Shown here: positions 30,499 through 39,125 of the stretch, in pieces
Layout of the letters: each line of letters opens with the position of its first letter
Position numbering within the stretch: position 1 is the first letter of the stretch
DNA from: Pseudomonas entomophila
Lineage (GTDB): Bacteria > Pseudomonadota > Gammaproteobacteria > Pseudomonadales > Pseudomonadaceae
Direction: 5' to 3'
Assembly (NCBI RefSeq): GCF_029193575.1
Contig: NZ_JARGCS010000019.1
Location: 62,001-126,000, forward strand
Length of the DNA stretch: 64,000 nucleotides
Notes under the pieces: generated by a model
What the model saw: the letters and a program-made list of their open reading frames with translations, nothing else
Told to the model about the DNA's origin: nothing
The model's database searches: none
Position numbers and translations under genes: made by a program

Positions 30499-32886
30499 AT
30501 GGAGCAGACTACCCTGAAACTGCTGATGGTCGAGGACAGCTCGATGGATGCCGAGCTGACCCTGTTGCGCTTGGAGCGCAGTGGGTTGCGCGTCAGCTCG
30601 CAACTGGTGTTCGACCACATCGGCGTGGAACACGCGTTGGCCGAAGGCCATTTCGACCTGATCCTCTGTGATTGCGTGCTGCCCGGTTCGTCCGGCACCG
30701 AGGTGCTGGCCATCGCCCAGCGCCTGGCCCCGGATGTGCCGTTCATCTTCCTCTCAGGTATCTACGGCGAGGAACATGCGGTGGAGATGATCCGCCTGGG
30801 CGCCACCGACTACGTGCTGAAGAAGAACCTGCCGCTGCTGCCCAAGGCCGTGCGCCGGGCGCTCACCGAAGTGCAGGAACGCCAGCGTCGGCGCCGCGCC
30901 GAGGAGGCGTTGGCCGATGTCGAGGCGCGCGCGCGCATCGCCATCGATGCCGCAGGCATGGGCACCTGGGACTTCCGCCCGGTGGACGGCCTGCTGCTCT
31001 GGGACGACCGCTGCAAGGCCTTGTTCGGCTTGCCAGTCGACACCGAGATGAGCCTCGAGGTGTTCTACGCCGGCATCTACCCCGATGACCTGCCGCAAGT
31101 GCGCGAAGCGGTCGAGCAGGCCATGAGCCCGGACAGCGACGGCCATTACCGCGTCGAGTTCCGCATCGCCCAGCCGGGTGGGCTGGAGCCACGCTGGCTG
31201 CTGTCTACCGGACAGACGCGCTTCCTCGATGGCCGCTGCACGCGTTTTTCCGGGGTGCTGCAGGACATCCACCAGCAACGCGAGGCCACCCAGGCACTGA
31301 CGCGGCTCAACGCGATGCTCGGCGAGCGGGTCGAGCGCCGCACCCGCGAACGCGATCGCGCCTGGGAGCTGTCCCAGGACCTGCTGGCGGTGCTGAACAA
31401 AGACCTCACCCCAGTGGCGTTGAACCCGGCTTGGGAAGCGACCCTGGGCATCAGCCGCGAGCGTTTGAGCCAGACCTCGCTGCTGCACCTACTGCCCGAG
31501 GCCGAGCAGGAGGCGTTCATCGACGAGCTGGCCGCCCTCGCCCACGGCCGCACCAGTGCCCGTTTCGTGGGCCGCATCCAGCATGCCAGTGGGCTGCAAC
31601 GCTGGCTGTCGTGGGTGGTGGTGCCGGAAGACACCCTGCTCTACGTGGTCGCCCGCGACATCACCGGCGAGCGTGAGTCGGCGGTGGGCCTGGCCGAAGC
31701 CAACGATCGCCTGCGCGAGCAGATCGCCGAGCGCGAACGCATCGAGGCTCGGCTGCAACAGATGCAGCGCCTGGAGGCGGTGGGCCAGCTCACCGCTGGC
31801 GTGGCCCACGACTTCAACAACCTGCTGACGGTGATTCTCACCGGCGCGAGCTTTCTCGAACGCGACCTGGACAAAGCCGACCTGGACAAGGCGCGGATGC
31901 GCCTCAAGCACATCCGCGAGGCCGGCGAGCGTGGCGCCAAGCTGACCTCGCAACTGCTGGCCTTCTCCCGGCGCCAACGCCTGGAGCCGGTGCCGTTGAA
32001 CCTCAACCGCACCCTGGTCGGGCTCGAGGAGCTGTTGCGCCGCACCCTGGGGGGCAACATCTCGGTTCGCCTGGACCTGGACGAAGGCCTGTGGCAGGCA
32101 CTGACCGACCCGACCCAGACCGAAATGATCATCCTCAACCTGGCGATCAACGCCCGCGACGCCATGCAGGCCGGCGGCCAGTTGACCCTGTCGACCCGCA
32201 ACACCCGCGTCGACAACCCGCCGCTGCGCCCTGAAGACCCGGAGCCGGGCGAGTACGTGATGCTGTCGATCGGCGACACCGGCTGCGGCATGAGCCAGGA
32301 CGTGGTGGCCAAGGTGTTCGAACCGTTCTTCACCACCAAGGACATCGGCAAGGGCTCGGGCCTGGGCCTGGCCCAGGTGTTCGGTTTCGCCAAGCAGTCC
32401 GGCGGCGGCGTGCGCATCGACAGCGTGCCGGGGCATGGCACCCAGGTCAGCGTTTACCTGCCGGCGGTCAAGCACGGCCTGGAGAGCGACCCGGCCAGCC
32501 CCCTGGCGCTGCCGCCCAATGCCGACCGCGGCCGCGACCGAACGGTGCTGCTGGTGGACGACGACCACCTGGTACGCGACATGATCGGCGATGTGCTGCG
32601 CCTGTACGGTTACCGGGTGCGCCAGGCGCACAGCGGCGAACAAGCCCTGGCGCTGCTCGACACCAGCATCGACCTGCTGCTCACAGACTTCGCCATGCCC
32701 GAGTTCAACGGCGCGCAATTGGCACAGGCGGCGCGCGAGCGCTTCCCGCACCTGCCGGTGGTATTCCTGACGGGGTATGCGGAGTTGCAGGGGCTGGAGC
32801 TGCCGGGCAGCCTGGTGATGCAAAAGCCGGTGCAGGCCGAGGAACTGACCCGGGCGTTGAACGAATTGCTGAGCGGCGTGGGGTAG
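30499..32886 (+). CDS. Hybrid histidine kinase REC-PAS-PAS-HisKA-HATPase-REC
   Basis: A 795-aa cytoplasmic hybrid kinase. The N-terminal receiver (residues 1-125) has Asp58. PAS-type sensor regions lie at about 145-275 and 295-400. HisKA has His437 in GVAHDFNNLLT, followed by an HATPase with NLAINARDAM and DTGCGM. The C-terminal receiver has Asp730 in LLTDFAMPEFNG. No membrane segment is seen. It starts 12 nt after the response regulator gene, so the three genes form one operon. The input receiver suggests a phosphorelay BphP to Rcp-like or hybrid REC to C-terminal REC (inference). Confidence 0.9.
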   Translation: MEQTTLKLLMVEDSSMDAELTLLRLERSGLRVSSQLVFDHIGVEHALAEGHFDLILCDCVLPGSSGTEVLAIAQRLAPDVPFIFLSGIYGEEHAVEMIRLGATDYVLKKNLPLLPKAVRRALTEVQERQRRRRAEEALADVEARARIAIDAAGMGTWDFRPVDGLLLWDDRCKALFGLPVDTEMSLEVFYAGIYPDDLPQVREAVEQAMSPDSDGHYRVEFRIAQPGGLEPRWLLSTGQTRFLDGRCTRFSGVLQDIHQQREATQALTRLNAMLGERVERRTRERDRAWELSQDLLAVLNKDLTPVALNPAWEATLGISRERLSQTSLLHLLPEAEQEAFIDELAALAHGRTSARFVGRIQHASGLQRWLSWVVVPEDTLLYVVARDITGERESAVGLAEANDRLREQIAERERIEARLQQMQRLEAVGQLTAGVAHDFNNLLTVILTGASFLERDLDKADLDKARMRLKHIREAGERGAKLTSQLLAFSRRQRLEPVPLNLNRTLVGLEELLRRTLGGNISVRLDLDEGLWQALTDPTQTEMIILNLAINARDAMQAGGQLTLSTRNTRVDNPPLRPEDPEPGEYVMLSIGDTGCGMSQDVVAKVFEPFFTTKDIGKGSGLGLAQVFGFAKQSGGGVRIDSVPGHGTQVSVYLPAVKHGLESDPASPLALPPNADRGRDRTVLLVDDDHLVRDMIGDVLRLYGYRVRQAHSGEQALALLDTSIDLLLTDFAMPEFNGAQLAQAARERFPHLPVVFLTGYAELQGLELPGSLVMQKPVQAEELTRALNELLSGVG

Positions 32887-32968
32887 TCTGCCCACGTTTT
32901 GCTGACGCTCAGAAACGCGAAAACACCAGGCTGCATGGCAGGCTGGAGTGATAGGCACTGGGAGAAAA

Positions 32969-33043
32969 TGGCAGGGGCGGCTGGATTCGAACCAACGCAT
33001 GGCAGGATCAAAACCTGCTGCCTTACCGCTTGGCGACGCCCCT
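32969..33043 (-). tRNA. tRNA-Gln (anticodon TTG)
   Basis: On the minus strand the acceptor stem AGGGGCG/CGCCCCT, the D-arm GCCAAGCGGTAAGGC, an anticodon stem GCAGG/CCTGC with loop TTTTGAT (anticodon TTG), the T-arm GTTCGAATC and an encoded CCA are all present. It reads glutamine CAA codons. The adjacent stretch to 33366 holds only a REPIN. Confidence 0.95.
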
Positions 33044-33184
33044 GTGGAGGTTTCACTGACAGCTGCATTTGCCGCTGTGCTGGAATGGCCGGCACTTTAA
33101 CAACTTTCTTTTCGGGTGGGAACCCCTTGCTTGAAAAAAATTGCCTGAAAACAGCAGGTTAGTGGTCCTGATGAATTTTGCCGG

Positions 33185-33243
33185 GGCGAGCCCGCTCCCG
33201 CAGGTTTCGAAATCCATGAGGGACCTGTGGGAGCGGGCTCGCC
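33185..33243. repeat. REPIN between tRNA-Gln and the DUF465 gene
   Basis: Arms 33185-33205 and 33223-33243 (GGCGAGCCCGCTCCC core) are inverted with one mismatch and a 17-nt loop. This GCGAGC form is a different REP subtype from the GCAAGC form seen at 21029. Confidence 0.8.
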
Positions 33244-33366
33244 GCGATTGGACCGGAACAGACAACACGCAACCACTCGTCGCTTTTCATCCGCCCTGCC
33301 TCAACACATCACGATTTTTCCTTTCAAAACAGATACTCCGAAACCACGCATACCAAGGAGGGCGCC

Positions 33367-33609
33367 ATGCCTGTTTCCCACGACCTCTACCAAGACCTTC
33401 ACTACCCCCGTGAAATCGTCCAGCAGCGCCGCCAGCAGGACCCGGCCCTGGACCGCCTGCTCGACGAATACACCGACATCGACAACCAGATCCTCGCCGC
33501 CGAGTCGATCAGGGCCGGCATCAGCAACGATGACGACCTGCGCCGCCTCAAGGAGCGACGCTTGTCCATCAAGTACATGATCGAGCGCCAGCTCGAACGC
33601 AAGGGCTAG
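33367..33609 (+). CDS. DUF465 / YdcH family small protein
   Basis: An 80-aa highly charged, mostly helical protein (LLDEYTDIDNQIL, DDLRRLKERRLSIKYMIERQLERKG). The second part matches the DUF465 helical hairpin. No signal or membrane segment. ATG 33367 follows AAGGAGG at ideal spacing. The family is widespread and functionally undefined. Monocistronic, about 100 nt before the ZapE-like gene. Confidence 0.85.
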   Translation: MPVSHDLYQDLHYPREIVQQRRQQDPALDRLLDEYTDIDNQILAAESIRAGISNDDDLRRLKERRLSIKYMIERQLERKG

Positions 33610-33712
33610 AGACTCATCGCATTTCGCGATGATTGCCCGGCACATTCCCGATTGGTCAAAATGCGCCCGCTCGCGCATGCTGCGCACTGCCCTTGCCCGT
33701 TAGGAGCCCGTC

Positions 33713-34798
33713 TTGTCCGCCTGGATCCCGTCCCCACTGCGCCAGCTCGGCCAGCGCCTGCGCGCGCCAACCGTCGGCGACCAAGACCTGCTGGCACGCT
33801 TCGAGGCCGCTGCGGGCCAGCGCGGCTACACCCTGAGCAAGGGCCAGCGCCGGGTGATCGCTTGCATGGCCGAGCAGCTCACGGCCCTGGAGCAGGGCCA
33901 AGCCCGCAGCCTGTACCTGCATGGGGCGGTGGGTCGGGGCAAGAGCTGGCTGCTCGACGGTTTCTTCCTGGCCGTGTCGACGACCGCCAAGCGACGCCTG
34001 CACTTCCACGATTTCTTCGCCCGTCTGCACCAGGGCATGCACCGCCATCGCGCGCTGGACGATGCCCTGGGCGCGACCCTGGACGAACTGCTGGGCGACT
34101 GCCGGGTACTGTGCTTCGATGAATTCCACGTGCACGACATCGGCGATGCGATGCTGCTGACGCGTCTGTTCACGGCCCTGTTCGGGCGCGGCGTCGTCCT
34201 GCTGGTGACCTCCAACTACGCACCCGAGGGCTTGCTGCCCAATCCGCTGTACCACGAGCGCTTCCTGCCGGTGATCCGCCTGATCAACAGCCGCATGCAG
34301 GTGTTGGAAGTGGGCGGCGACACCGACTTTCGCAGCCTGCCCGCCAATCGCGAGCACCAGCGTTTCACGCACGGCCACTACCTCTGGCCTGGAAGCGCCC
34401 CGCAGCGCCAGGCGCTGGACATACCGGCTGCGCAACCGGTGCTGCTGGAGGTCAACCGCCGGCCGTTGCGGGCGCTGCACAGCGCGCCAGGGCAAGTGAT
34501 GTTCGCCTTCGCCGACCTGTGCGAGCAAGCCACCGCGGTGATCGACTACCTGGAACTTGCGAGGCGCTACGAACGCTGGATCATCGACGGGCTGGACGAC
34601 CTGGCGGAGTGTTCGCTGGCGGCGCAGCAGCGCTTCGCCAACCTGGTGGACGTGCTGTACGACCAGGACAATGAACTGTTGGTGATCGCCACCCGGCCGC
34701 TGGAACAAAGCCTGGGCGGCGCACTGGCCGACCTGATGCGAACGCGCAGCCGGTTGGGGCAGCTGCGCCAGGTCGCACCTGAGAGCGGCGCGGCCTGA
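33713..34798 (+). CDS. zapE: ZapE/AFG1-family AAA+ ATPase
   Basis: A 361-aa ATPase of the AFG1/ZapE family. E. coli ZapE modulates the Z-ring during division and mitochondrial relatives act in protein quality control. The Walker A motif GAVGRGKS spans residues 71-78, Walker B is VLCFDEFHV, and sensor 1 is LLVTSNYAPEGL. The start codon is TTG 33713, supported by TTAGGAG at 7 nt and by the family N-terminus. Pseudomonads often have more than one AFG1-like gene, so this may be a second copy and not the division-locus ZapE. Confidence 0.88.
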   Translation: MSAWIPSPLRQLGQRLRAPTVGDQDLLARFEAAAGQRGYTLSKGQRRVIACMAEQLTALEQGQARSLYLHGAVGRGKSWLLDGFFLAVSTTAKRRLHFHDFFARLHQGMHRHRALDDALGATLDELLGDCRVLCFDEFHVHDIGDAMLLTRLFTALFGRGVVLLVTSNYAPEGLLPNPLYHERFLPVIRLINSRMQVLEVGGDTDFRSLPANREHQRFTHGHYLWPGSAPQRQALDIPAAQPVLLEVNRRPLRALHSAPGQVMFAFADLCEQATAVIDYLELARRYERWIIDGLDDLAECSLAAQQRFANLVDVLYDQDNELLVIATRPLEQSLGGALADLMRTRSRLGQLRQVAPESGAA

Positions 34799-34811
34799 AC
34801 CGGTCCAGGCA

Positions 34812-36701
34812 TCACCCCGCCCTGGGCAGGTCCGCCAGCACCCCCTCGATCTCCGCCAACACCGCCGGATCATCCAACGTCGACGGCGGCAGGTAGTCCT
34901 GCCCATCGGCGATCTTGCGCAGCACCGCCCGCAGGATCTTGCCCGACCGCGTCTTCGGCAATCGCTTCACCAGCCGCACCCGATTGAAACAGGCCAAGGC
35001 GCCGATATGCTCGCGCACGCTGGCCACCAGCTCGCTCTGCAACTGCGCCTCGCCGATGTCCTCGCCGTCCTTGAGCACCACCAGCGCCAAAGGCACCTGC
35101 CCCTTGATCTCGTCGTGCACGCCGATCACCGCACACTCGGCCACCGCCGTGTGGCGCGCCACCAGGTCTTCCATCTCGCCGGTGGACAGCCGATGCCCGG
35201 ACACGTTGATCACATCGTCCGTGCGACCCATGATGTAGACGAAACTGTCATCGTCCAGGTAGCCGCCATCACCGGTGTGATAGTAGCCAGGGTAGGTACG
35301 CAGGTACGCCTGCAGGTAGCGCTCGTGGTCACCCCACAGGGTCTGGCTGCACCCCGGCGGCAACGGCAGGGCAATGACGATCGCGCCCTGCTGGTTGGGG
35401 CCCAGCAGGTGGCCGTCGTCGTCCAGCACGCGCACATGGTAGCCGGGCACCGCGCGGTTGCTCGAACCGGGGCGCGCCGCACTGCCGGGCAGACCCACGC
35501 AGGGCGCGGTGACCGGCCAGCCGGTCTCGGTCTGCCACCAGTGATCGTGCACCGGTTTGCCGGTGACGCGCTCCAGCCACTCATGGGTGCTGGAGTCGAG
35601 CTTCTCGCCAGCGAGGAACAGCTGGCGCAGCGAACTCAGGTCGTGGCGGGCGATCAACTCGCCTTCCGGGTCTTCCTTACGGATCGCGCGCATCGCGGTC
35701 GGGGCGCAGAACAGGCCGTTGACCCGGTACTGCTCGACCACCCGCCAGTAGGCCGAAGCGTCCGGGGTGCGGATCGGCTTGCCTTCGTAGAACACCGTGG
35801 TGCAGCCGCTCATCAACGGGCCGTAGACGATCAGCGAATGACCGACCACCCAGCCCACGTCAGAGATGCCCCACCACACGTCACCGGCCTGCATGCCATA
35901 GATATGCCGCATGGCATAGCACAAGGCGACCGCATTACCGCCATTCTCGCGCACGATCCCCTTGGGTTTTCCGGTGGTGCCGGAGGTGTACATGATGTAC
36001 AGCGGGTCGCTGGCCTCCAGGGTCACCGGCGCCACCGGCTCGACGCCCTGCATGGCCGCCTGCCAGTCCAGGTCGCGACCGGGTTGCAAGGTGGCGGTGG
36101 CCTGCGGGCGTTGCAGCACCAACACCTGTTTCGGCTGGTGCCGGGCCAGCGCCAGGGCACGGTCGACCAGCGGCTTGTATTCGATCACCCGGTCGAACTC
36201 CAGGCCACAGGAGGCGGTGAGCATCAGCGTTGGCCGGGCATCGTCGATGCGCGCCGCCAGCTCGACGGCGGCGAAGCCACCGAACACCACCGAGTGCACC
36301 GCGCCGATGCGCGCGCAGGCGAGCATGGCCATGGCCGCCTGGGGCACCATCGGCATGTAGATGATCACCCCATCGCCCTTGCTCACGCCCAGGCTGCGCA
36401 ACAGCCCGGCCAGGCGCGCCACTTCGTCGCGCAATTGGTGGTAGGTGAAGCGCTGCTGGGTGCCGGTCACCGGCGAGTCGTAGATCAACGCCACCTGTTC
36501 GCCACGCCCCTGCGCTATCTGGTGGTCAAGGGCCAGGTGGCAGCTGTTCAGACGGCCATCGGCGAACCAGCGATGGGTGCCATCGGGGTTTTCCTGCAGG
36601 GTCAGGGAAGGCTTTCGCTGCCAGGCCAGGTGCTCGGCCTGCTCGGCCCAGAAAGCGGCGGGGTCTTCAATGGAGCGGGCGTAGCTGTGCTGATAGGTCA
36701 T
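34812..36701 (-). CDS. prpE: Propionyl-CoA synthetase PrpE (acetyl-CoA synthetase family)
   Basis: Activates propionate with ATP and CoA to propionyl-CoA. The 629-aa protein is close to PrpE length and shorter than typical Acs. Motifs are YTSGTTGKPKGIVRENGG, WWQTETGWP, HTGDGGY and the C-terminal lysine region KTRSGKILRA. ATG 36701 is chosen from the family N-terminus (MTYQHSYARSI), although no good ribosome-binding site precedes it. Its product feeds the methylcitrate cluster about 12 kb away. It is divergent from a LysR regulator. Acetate or butyrate activation remains possible. Confidence 0.9.
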   Translation of the reverse strand: MTYQHSYARSIEDPAAFWAEQAEHLAWQRKPSLTLQENPDGTHRWFADGRLNSCHLALDHQIAQGRGEQVALIYDSPVTGTQQRFTYHQLRDEVARLAGLLRSLGVSKGDGVIIYMPMVPQAAMAMLACARIGAVHSVVFGGFAAVELAARIDDARPTLMLTASCGLEFDRVIEYKPLVDRALALARHQPKQVLVLQRPQATATLQPGRDLDWQAAMQGVEPVAPVTLEASDPLYIMYTSGTTGKPKGIVRENGGNAVALCYAMRHIYGMQAGDVWWGISDVGWVVGHSLIVYGPLMSGCTTVFYEGKPIRTPDASAYWRVVEQYRVNGLFCAPTAMRAIRKEDPEGELIARHDLSSLRQLFLAGEKLDSSTHEWLERVTGKPVHDHWWQTETGWPVTAPCVGLPGSAARPGSSNRAVPGYHVRVLDDDGHLLGPNQQGAIVIALPLPPGCSQTLWGDHERYLQAYLRTYPGYYHTGDGGYLDDDSFVYIMGRTDDVINVSGHRLSTGEMEDLVARHTAVAECAVIGVHDEIKGQVPLALVVLKDGEDIGEAQLQSELVASVREHIGALACFNRVRLVKRLPKTRSGKILRAVLRKIADGQDYLPPSTLDDPAVLAEIEGVLADLPRAG

Positions 36702-36847
36702 GTTGGTTGCAACCCGGTACTTGTTGTTATTGAAGGGCAACCTTGAGTATGGCTCTGCAAACGCGCCACGCCATGCGACTAAAGGCCTATCGGACCTGCA
36801 AATTTGCATGGTCGCAGGCCGCTTCGCCGATGCCGTTGCAACGGACG

Positions 36848-36875
36848 CTATCGCGGGGCACGCCCGCTCCTACAG
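36848..36875. repeat. Single REP element
   Basis: CTATCGCGGGGCACGCCCGC followed by TCCTACAG lies in the divergent gap between prpE and the LysR gene, close to the LysR start. Solo REP, no inverted partner. Confidence 0.6.
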
Positions 36876-36907
36876 AATGTGGGCATTTCTTCTCCAGCGA
36901 GCGCTCC

Positions 36908-37774
36908 ATGGACATCGATCAAGCTCGTACCTTCCTGGAAATCGTGCGCTGCGGCAGCCTGGTCGCCGCCGCCGAGCGGCTGTTCGTGTCGCAGACGGCG
37001 ATTACCGCGCGGGTGCAGCGCCTGGAACAGCAACTGGGCTGCCAGTTGTTCGTACGTAACCGCAGCGGCGCCAGCCTGACCCCAGATGGCGAGGCGTTCA
37101 TCCCCTTCGCCAACCAGCTGGTGCAGACCTGGGAAGCGGCACGACGCGAACTGCCCCTGCCGCCGGGCACCCAGCAGGCACTGCACCTCGGTGGCGAGGT
37201 CAGCCTGGGCAACCCGCTGATGCTCGACTGGGCCAGCGCCCTGCACCGGGAGTTGCCAGTCCACGCGATCCGCAGCGAGGTAAGCGACGGTGGGTCGCTG
37301 CTGCGCAAGGTGGAGATGGGCCTGCTGGACGCCGCGCTGGTCTATCAGCCGACCTACGGCCCGGGGCTACAGGTCGAGCAGTTGATGGAGGAAAAACTCA
37401 TCCGTGTGCGCCGCGTCGGCCGCCCTGAGCCGTACATCTACATCGACTGGGGCGAGGCTTTCCGTCGCCGCCATGACGCCGCCCTGCCCGACTGCGCACG
37501 TGCGACGCTGAGTTTCAACCTAGGGCCACTGGCCTTGCAGTTCATCCTCGACCAGGGGGGCAGCGGCTATTTCCGCACTCGGGTGGTGCAGGCGTACCTG
37601 GACAGCGGGGTGTTCGAGCGGGTGCCGCAGGCGCCGGAGTTCACCTACCCGACCTTTTTGGTGTACGCCCGCGAGCGTGACAGCGAGGCCCTGCAACAGG
37701 CCCTGGCGGTGCTGCGCAGGCAGATAGCCGACGGTGCCAGCGACTGGTCACAGCGCTGGGACCCGCTCGCCTGA
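36908..37774 (+). CDS. LysR-family transcriptional regulator
   Basis: A 288-aa LTTR with an N-terminal winged helix (MDIDQARTFLEIVRCGSLVAAAERLFVSQTAITARVQRLE, residues 1-60) and a substrate-binding domain. It is divergent from prpE, a common LTTR arrangement, so it may control prpE, but no effector can be named. ATG 36908 is set by the family N-terminus; the longer frame from 36743 includes a REP and is rejected. The 3' end overlaps the convergent HPP-CBS gene by 27 nt. Confidence 0.9.
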   Translation: MDIDQARTFLEIVRCGSLVAAAERLFVSQTAITARVQRLEQQLGCQLFVRNRSGASLTPDGEAFIPFANQLVQTWEAARRELPLPPGTQQALHLGGEVSLGNPLMLDWASALHRELPVHAIRSEVSDGGSLLRKVEMGLLDAALVYQPTYGPGLQVEQLMEEKLIRVRRVGRPEPYIYIDWGEAFRRRHDAALPDCARATLSFNLGPLALQFILDQGGSGYFRTRVVQAYLDSGVFERVPQAPEFTYPTFLVYARERDSEALQQALAVLRRQIADGASDWSQRWDPLA

Positions 37775-38905
37775 ACGCTGCGCCGCAGCCCTGAGCAAGT
37801 GGCGCTTGAGGCCCGCGATCAGGTCGGTCTGGGTGATCACGCCCACCAGGGTGTCGCCCTCGAGCACCGGCAAGCAATGCAGGCCATGGTCGCTCAACAA
37901 TGGCAGCAGACGCTCCAACGGGTGCTCGCGGGGGACGCTGAGCACGTTGCGGGTCATCACCTGGCCCAGGCGCACCGGCTGACGCGCGAACAGCCCACGC
38001 CAGTTGAAACGGTCACGGGCCAGGGCCGGGCCGACCAGGTCGCTGAGGCTGACGATGCCCACGAGCTTGCCGCCTTCCAGCACCGGCAGGGTCTTCAGGT
38101 GGTGGCTGGCGAGTATCTTCCAGGCCTGCTCCAGGGTGGTGGACGGCGCCGCGCACTGCACGTCGCGGGCCATCACCGACGCTGCGGTGAGGCCGCCGAG
38201 GCTGCGCCGCAGGGCATGTTGCTCGGTGGCCAGGATGATGCGTTCAAGCTCGTCGCGGGTGACATCGACGAACTCGCCCAACTCTTCGAGGGCAAGGTCG
38301 AGGTCTTCGCCGCTGACACCGACCCGTTCGCCGGGCAGCGGGTCGTGGGTATGGTGCAGGTCCTTGCGCGGCATCGCGCCCTTGGGGTAATGCACGCCGG
38401 TCATGCGGTTGTAGAGCACCGCCACCGCCACCAGTATCAGGGCATTGAGCAGCACCGGTTCGAGCAGGTGGTCACCCAGCGCCACCAGCCCGGAATCGGC
38501 CAGCACCGCGCTCACCGCGACGCCACCGCCGGGCGGGTGCAGGCAGCGCAACAGGCACATCAGCAACAGGGAAACCCCCAACGCGGCAGCCGCGACCCAC
38601 AGTTCAGCGCCCAGCCCCTGGCGTATGGCCAGGCCGACGATGCCCGACAGCAGGTAGCTGCCCAGCACCGGCCACGGCTGGGCCAAAGGGCCGGAGTGCA
38701 CGGCGAATAGCAGCACCGCCGACGCGGCCAGAGGGCCCAGCAGGTGCAGGGCGATAGCGGGGCCATAGGCCAGGCTGCACAGCCAACCGGCGAGCAGCAG
38801 GCCCAGCAGCGCGCCGACACTGGCGCGCAGCCATTCCCGGGGAGGGGTGTTGAGCGGCGCCGGGAGCAGGCGCTGCCAACGGGATTGAGGACGCGAGGCA
38901 GGCAT
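37748..38905 (-). CDS. HPP-family membrane protein with two CBS domains
   Basis: A 385-aa inner-membrane protein. Residues about 25-170 form four or more membrane helices of the HPP family (ALLGLLLAGWLCSLAYG, LHLLGPLAASAVLLFAVHSGPLAQPWPVLG, CLHPPGGGVAVSAVL). A linker and two CBS domains follow (VMARDVQCAAPSTTLEQA... and VMTRNVLSVPREHPLER...). Some HPP proteins take part in nitrite transport. The CBS pair suggests adenine-nucleotide sensing. No clear ribosome-binding site precedes ATG 38905. Function here unknown. Confidence 0.85.
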   Translation of the reverse strand: MPASRPQSRWQRLLPAPLNTPPREWLRASVGALLGLLLAGWLCSLAYGPAIALHLLGPLAASAVLLFAVHSGPLAQPWPVLGSYLLSGIVGLAIRQGLGAELWVAAAALGVSLLLMCLLRCLHPPGGGVAVSAVLADSGLVALGDHLLEPVLLNALILVAVAVLYNRMTGVHYPKGAMPRKDLHHTHDPLPGERVGVSGEDLDLALEELGEFVDVTRDELERIILATEQHALRRSLGGLTAASVMARDVQCAAPSTTLEQAWKILASHHLKTLPVLEGGKLVGIVSLSDLVGPALARDRFNWRGLFARQPVRLGQVMTRNVLSVPREHPLERLLPLLSDHGLHCLPVLEGDTLVGVITQTDLIAGLKRHLLRAAAQRSGERVPAL

Positions 38906-38928
38906 CGGGTTAGCGTGTTCTTGGTCTG

Positions 38929-38961
38929 GAAAAGAAAGCCCAGCCGAACCGGCCTGGGCTT
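38929..38961 (-). terminator. Intrinsic terminator on the minus strand
   Basis: Stem AAGCCCAG / CTGGGCTT with an inner CCG/CGG pair, followed on the minus strand by TTTCTTTT. It lies between the sensor kinase operon end (39126) and the HPP-CBS gene and would stop transcripts from the kinase operon. Confidence 0.65.
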
Positions 38962-39125
38962 GAAAGCTCCCTACAAGGAGACGATGGAAACTGGGAAGTT
39001 TCGTGGCGTGGATTGTGCTGCACGCACCGTTTTGGGGCAAATTCAAAAAAATGCGCCTGAAGTGCAGTTTTTTTGCTGGATCAAGGGTGCAGCCATTTTT
39101 CCGACCCTCTCGCGGGCCGTGCGCT

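Noticed and set aside
32969..33243. tRNA-Gln as an integration site
   Set aside because: No integrase, phage gene or duplicated tRNA 3' end was seen nearby.
36743..36907. N-terminal extension of the LysR gene
   Set aside because: The extension includes a REP element and lacks LTTR similarity; the family N-terminus starts at 36908.
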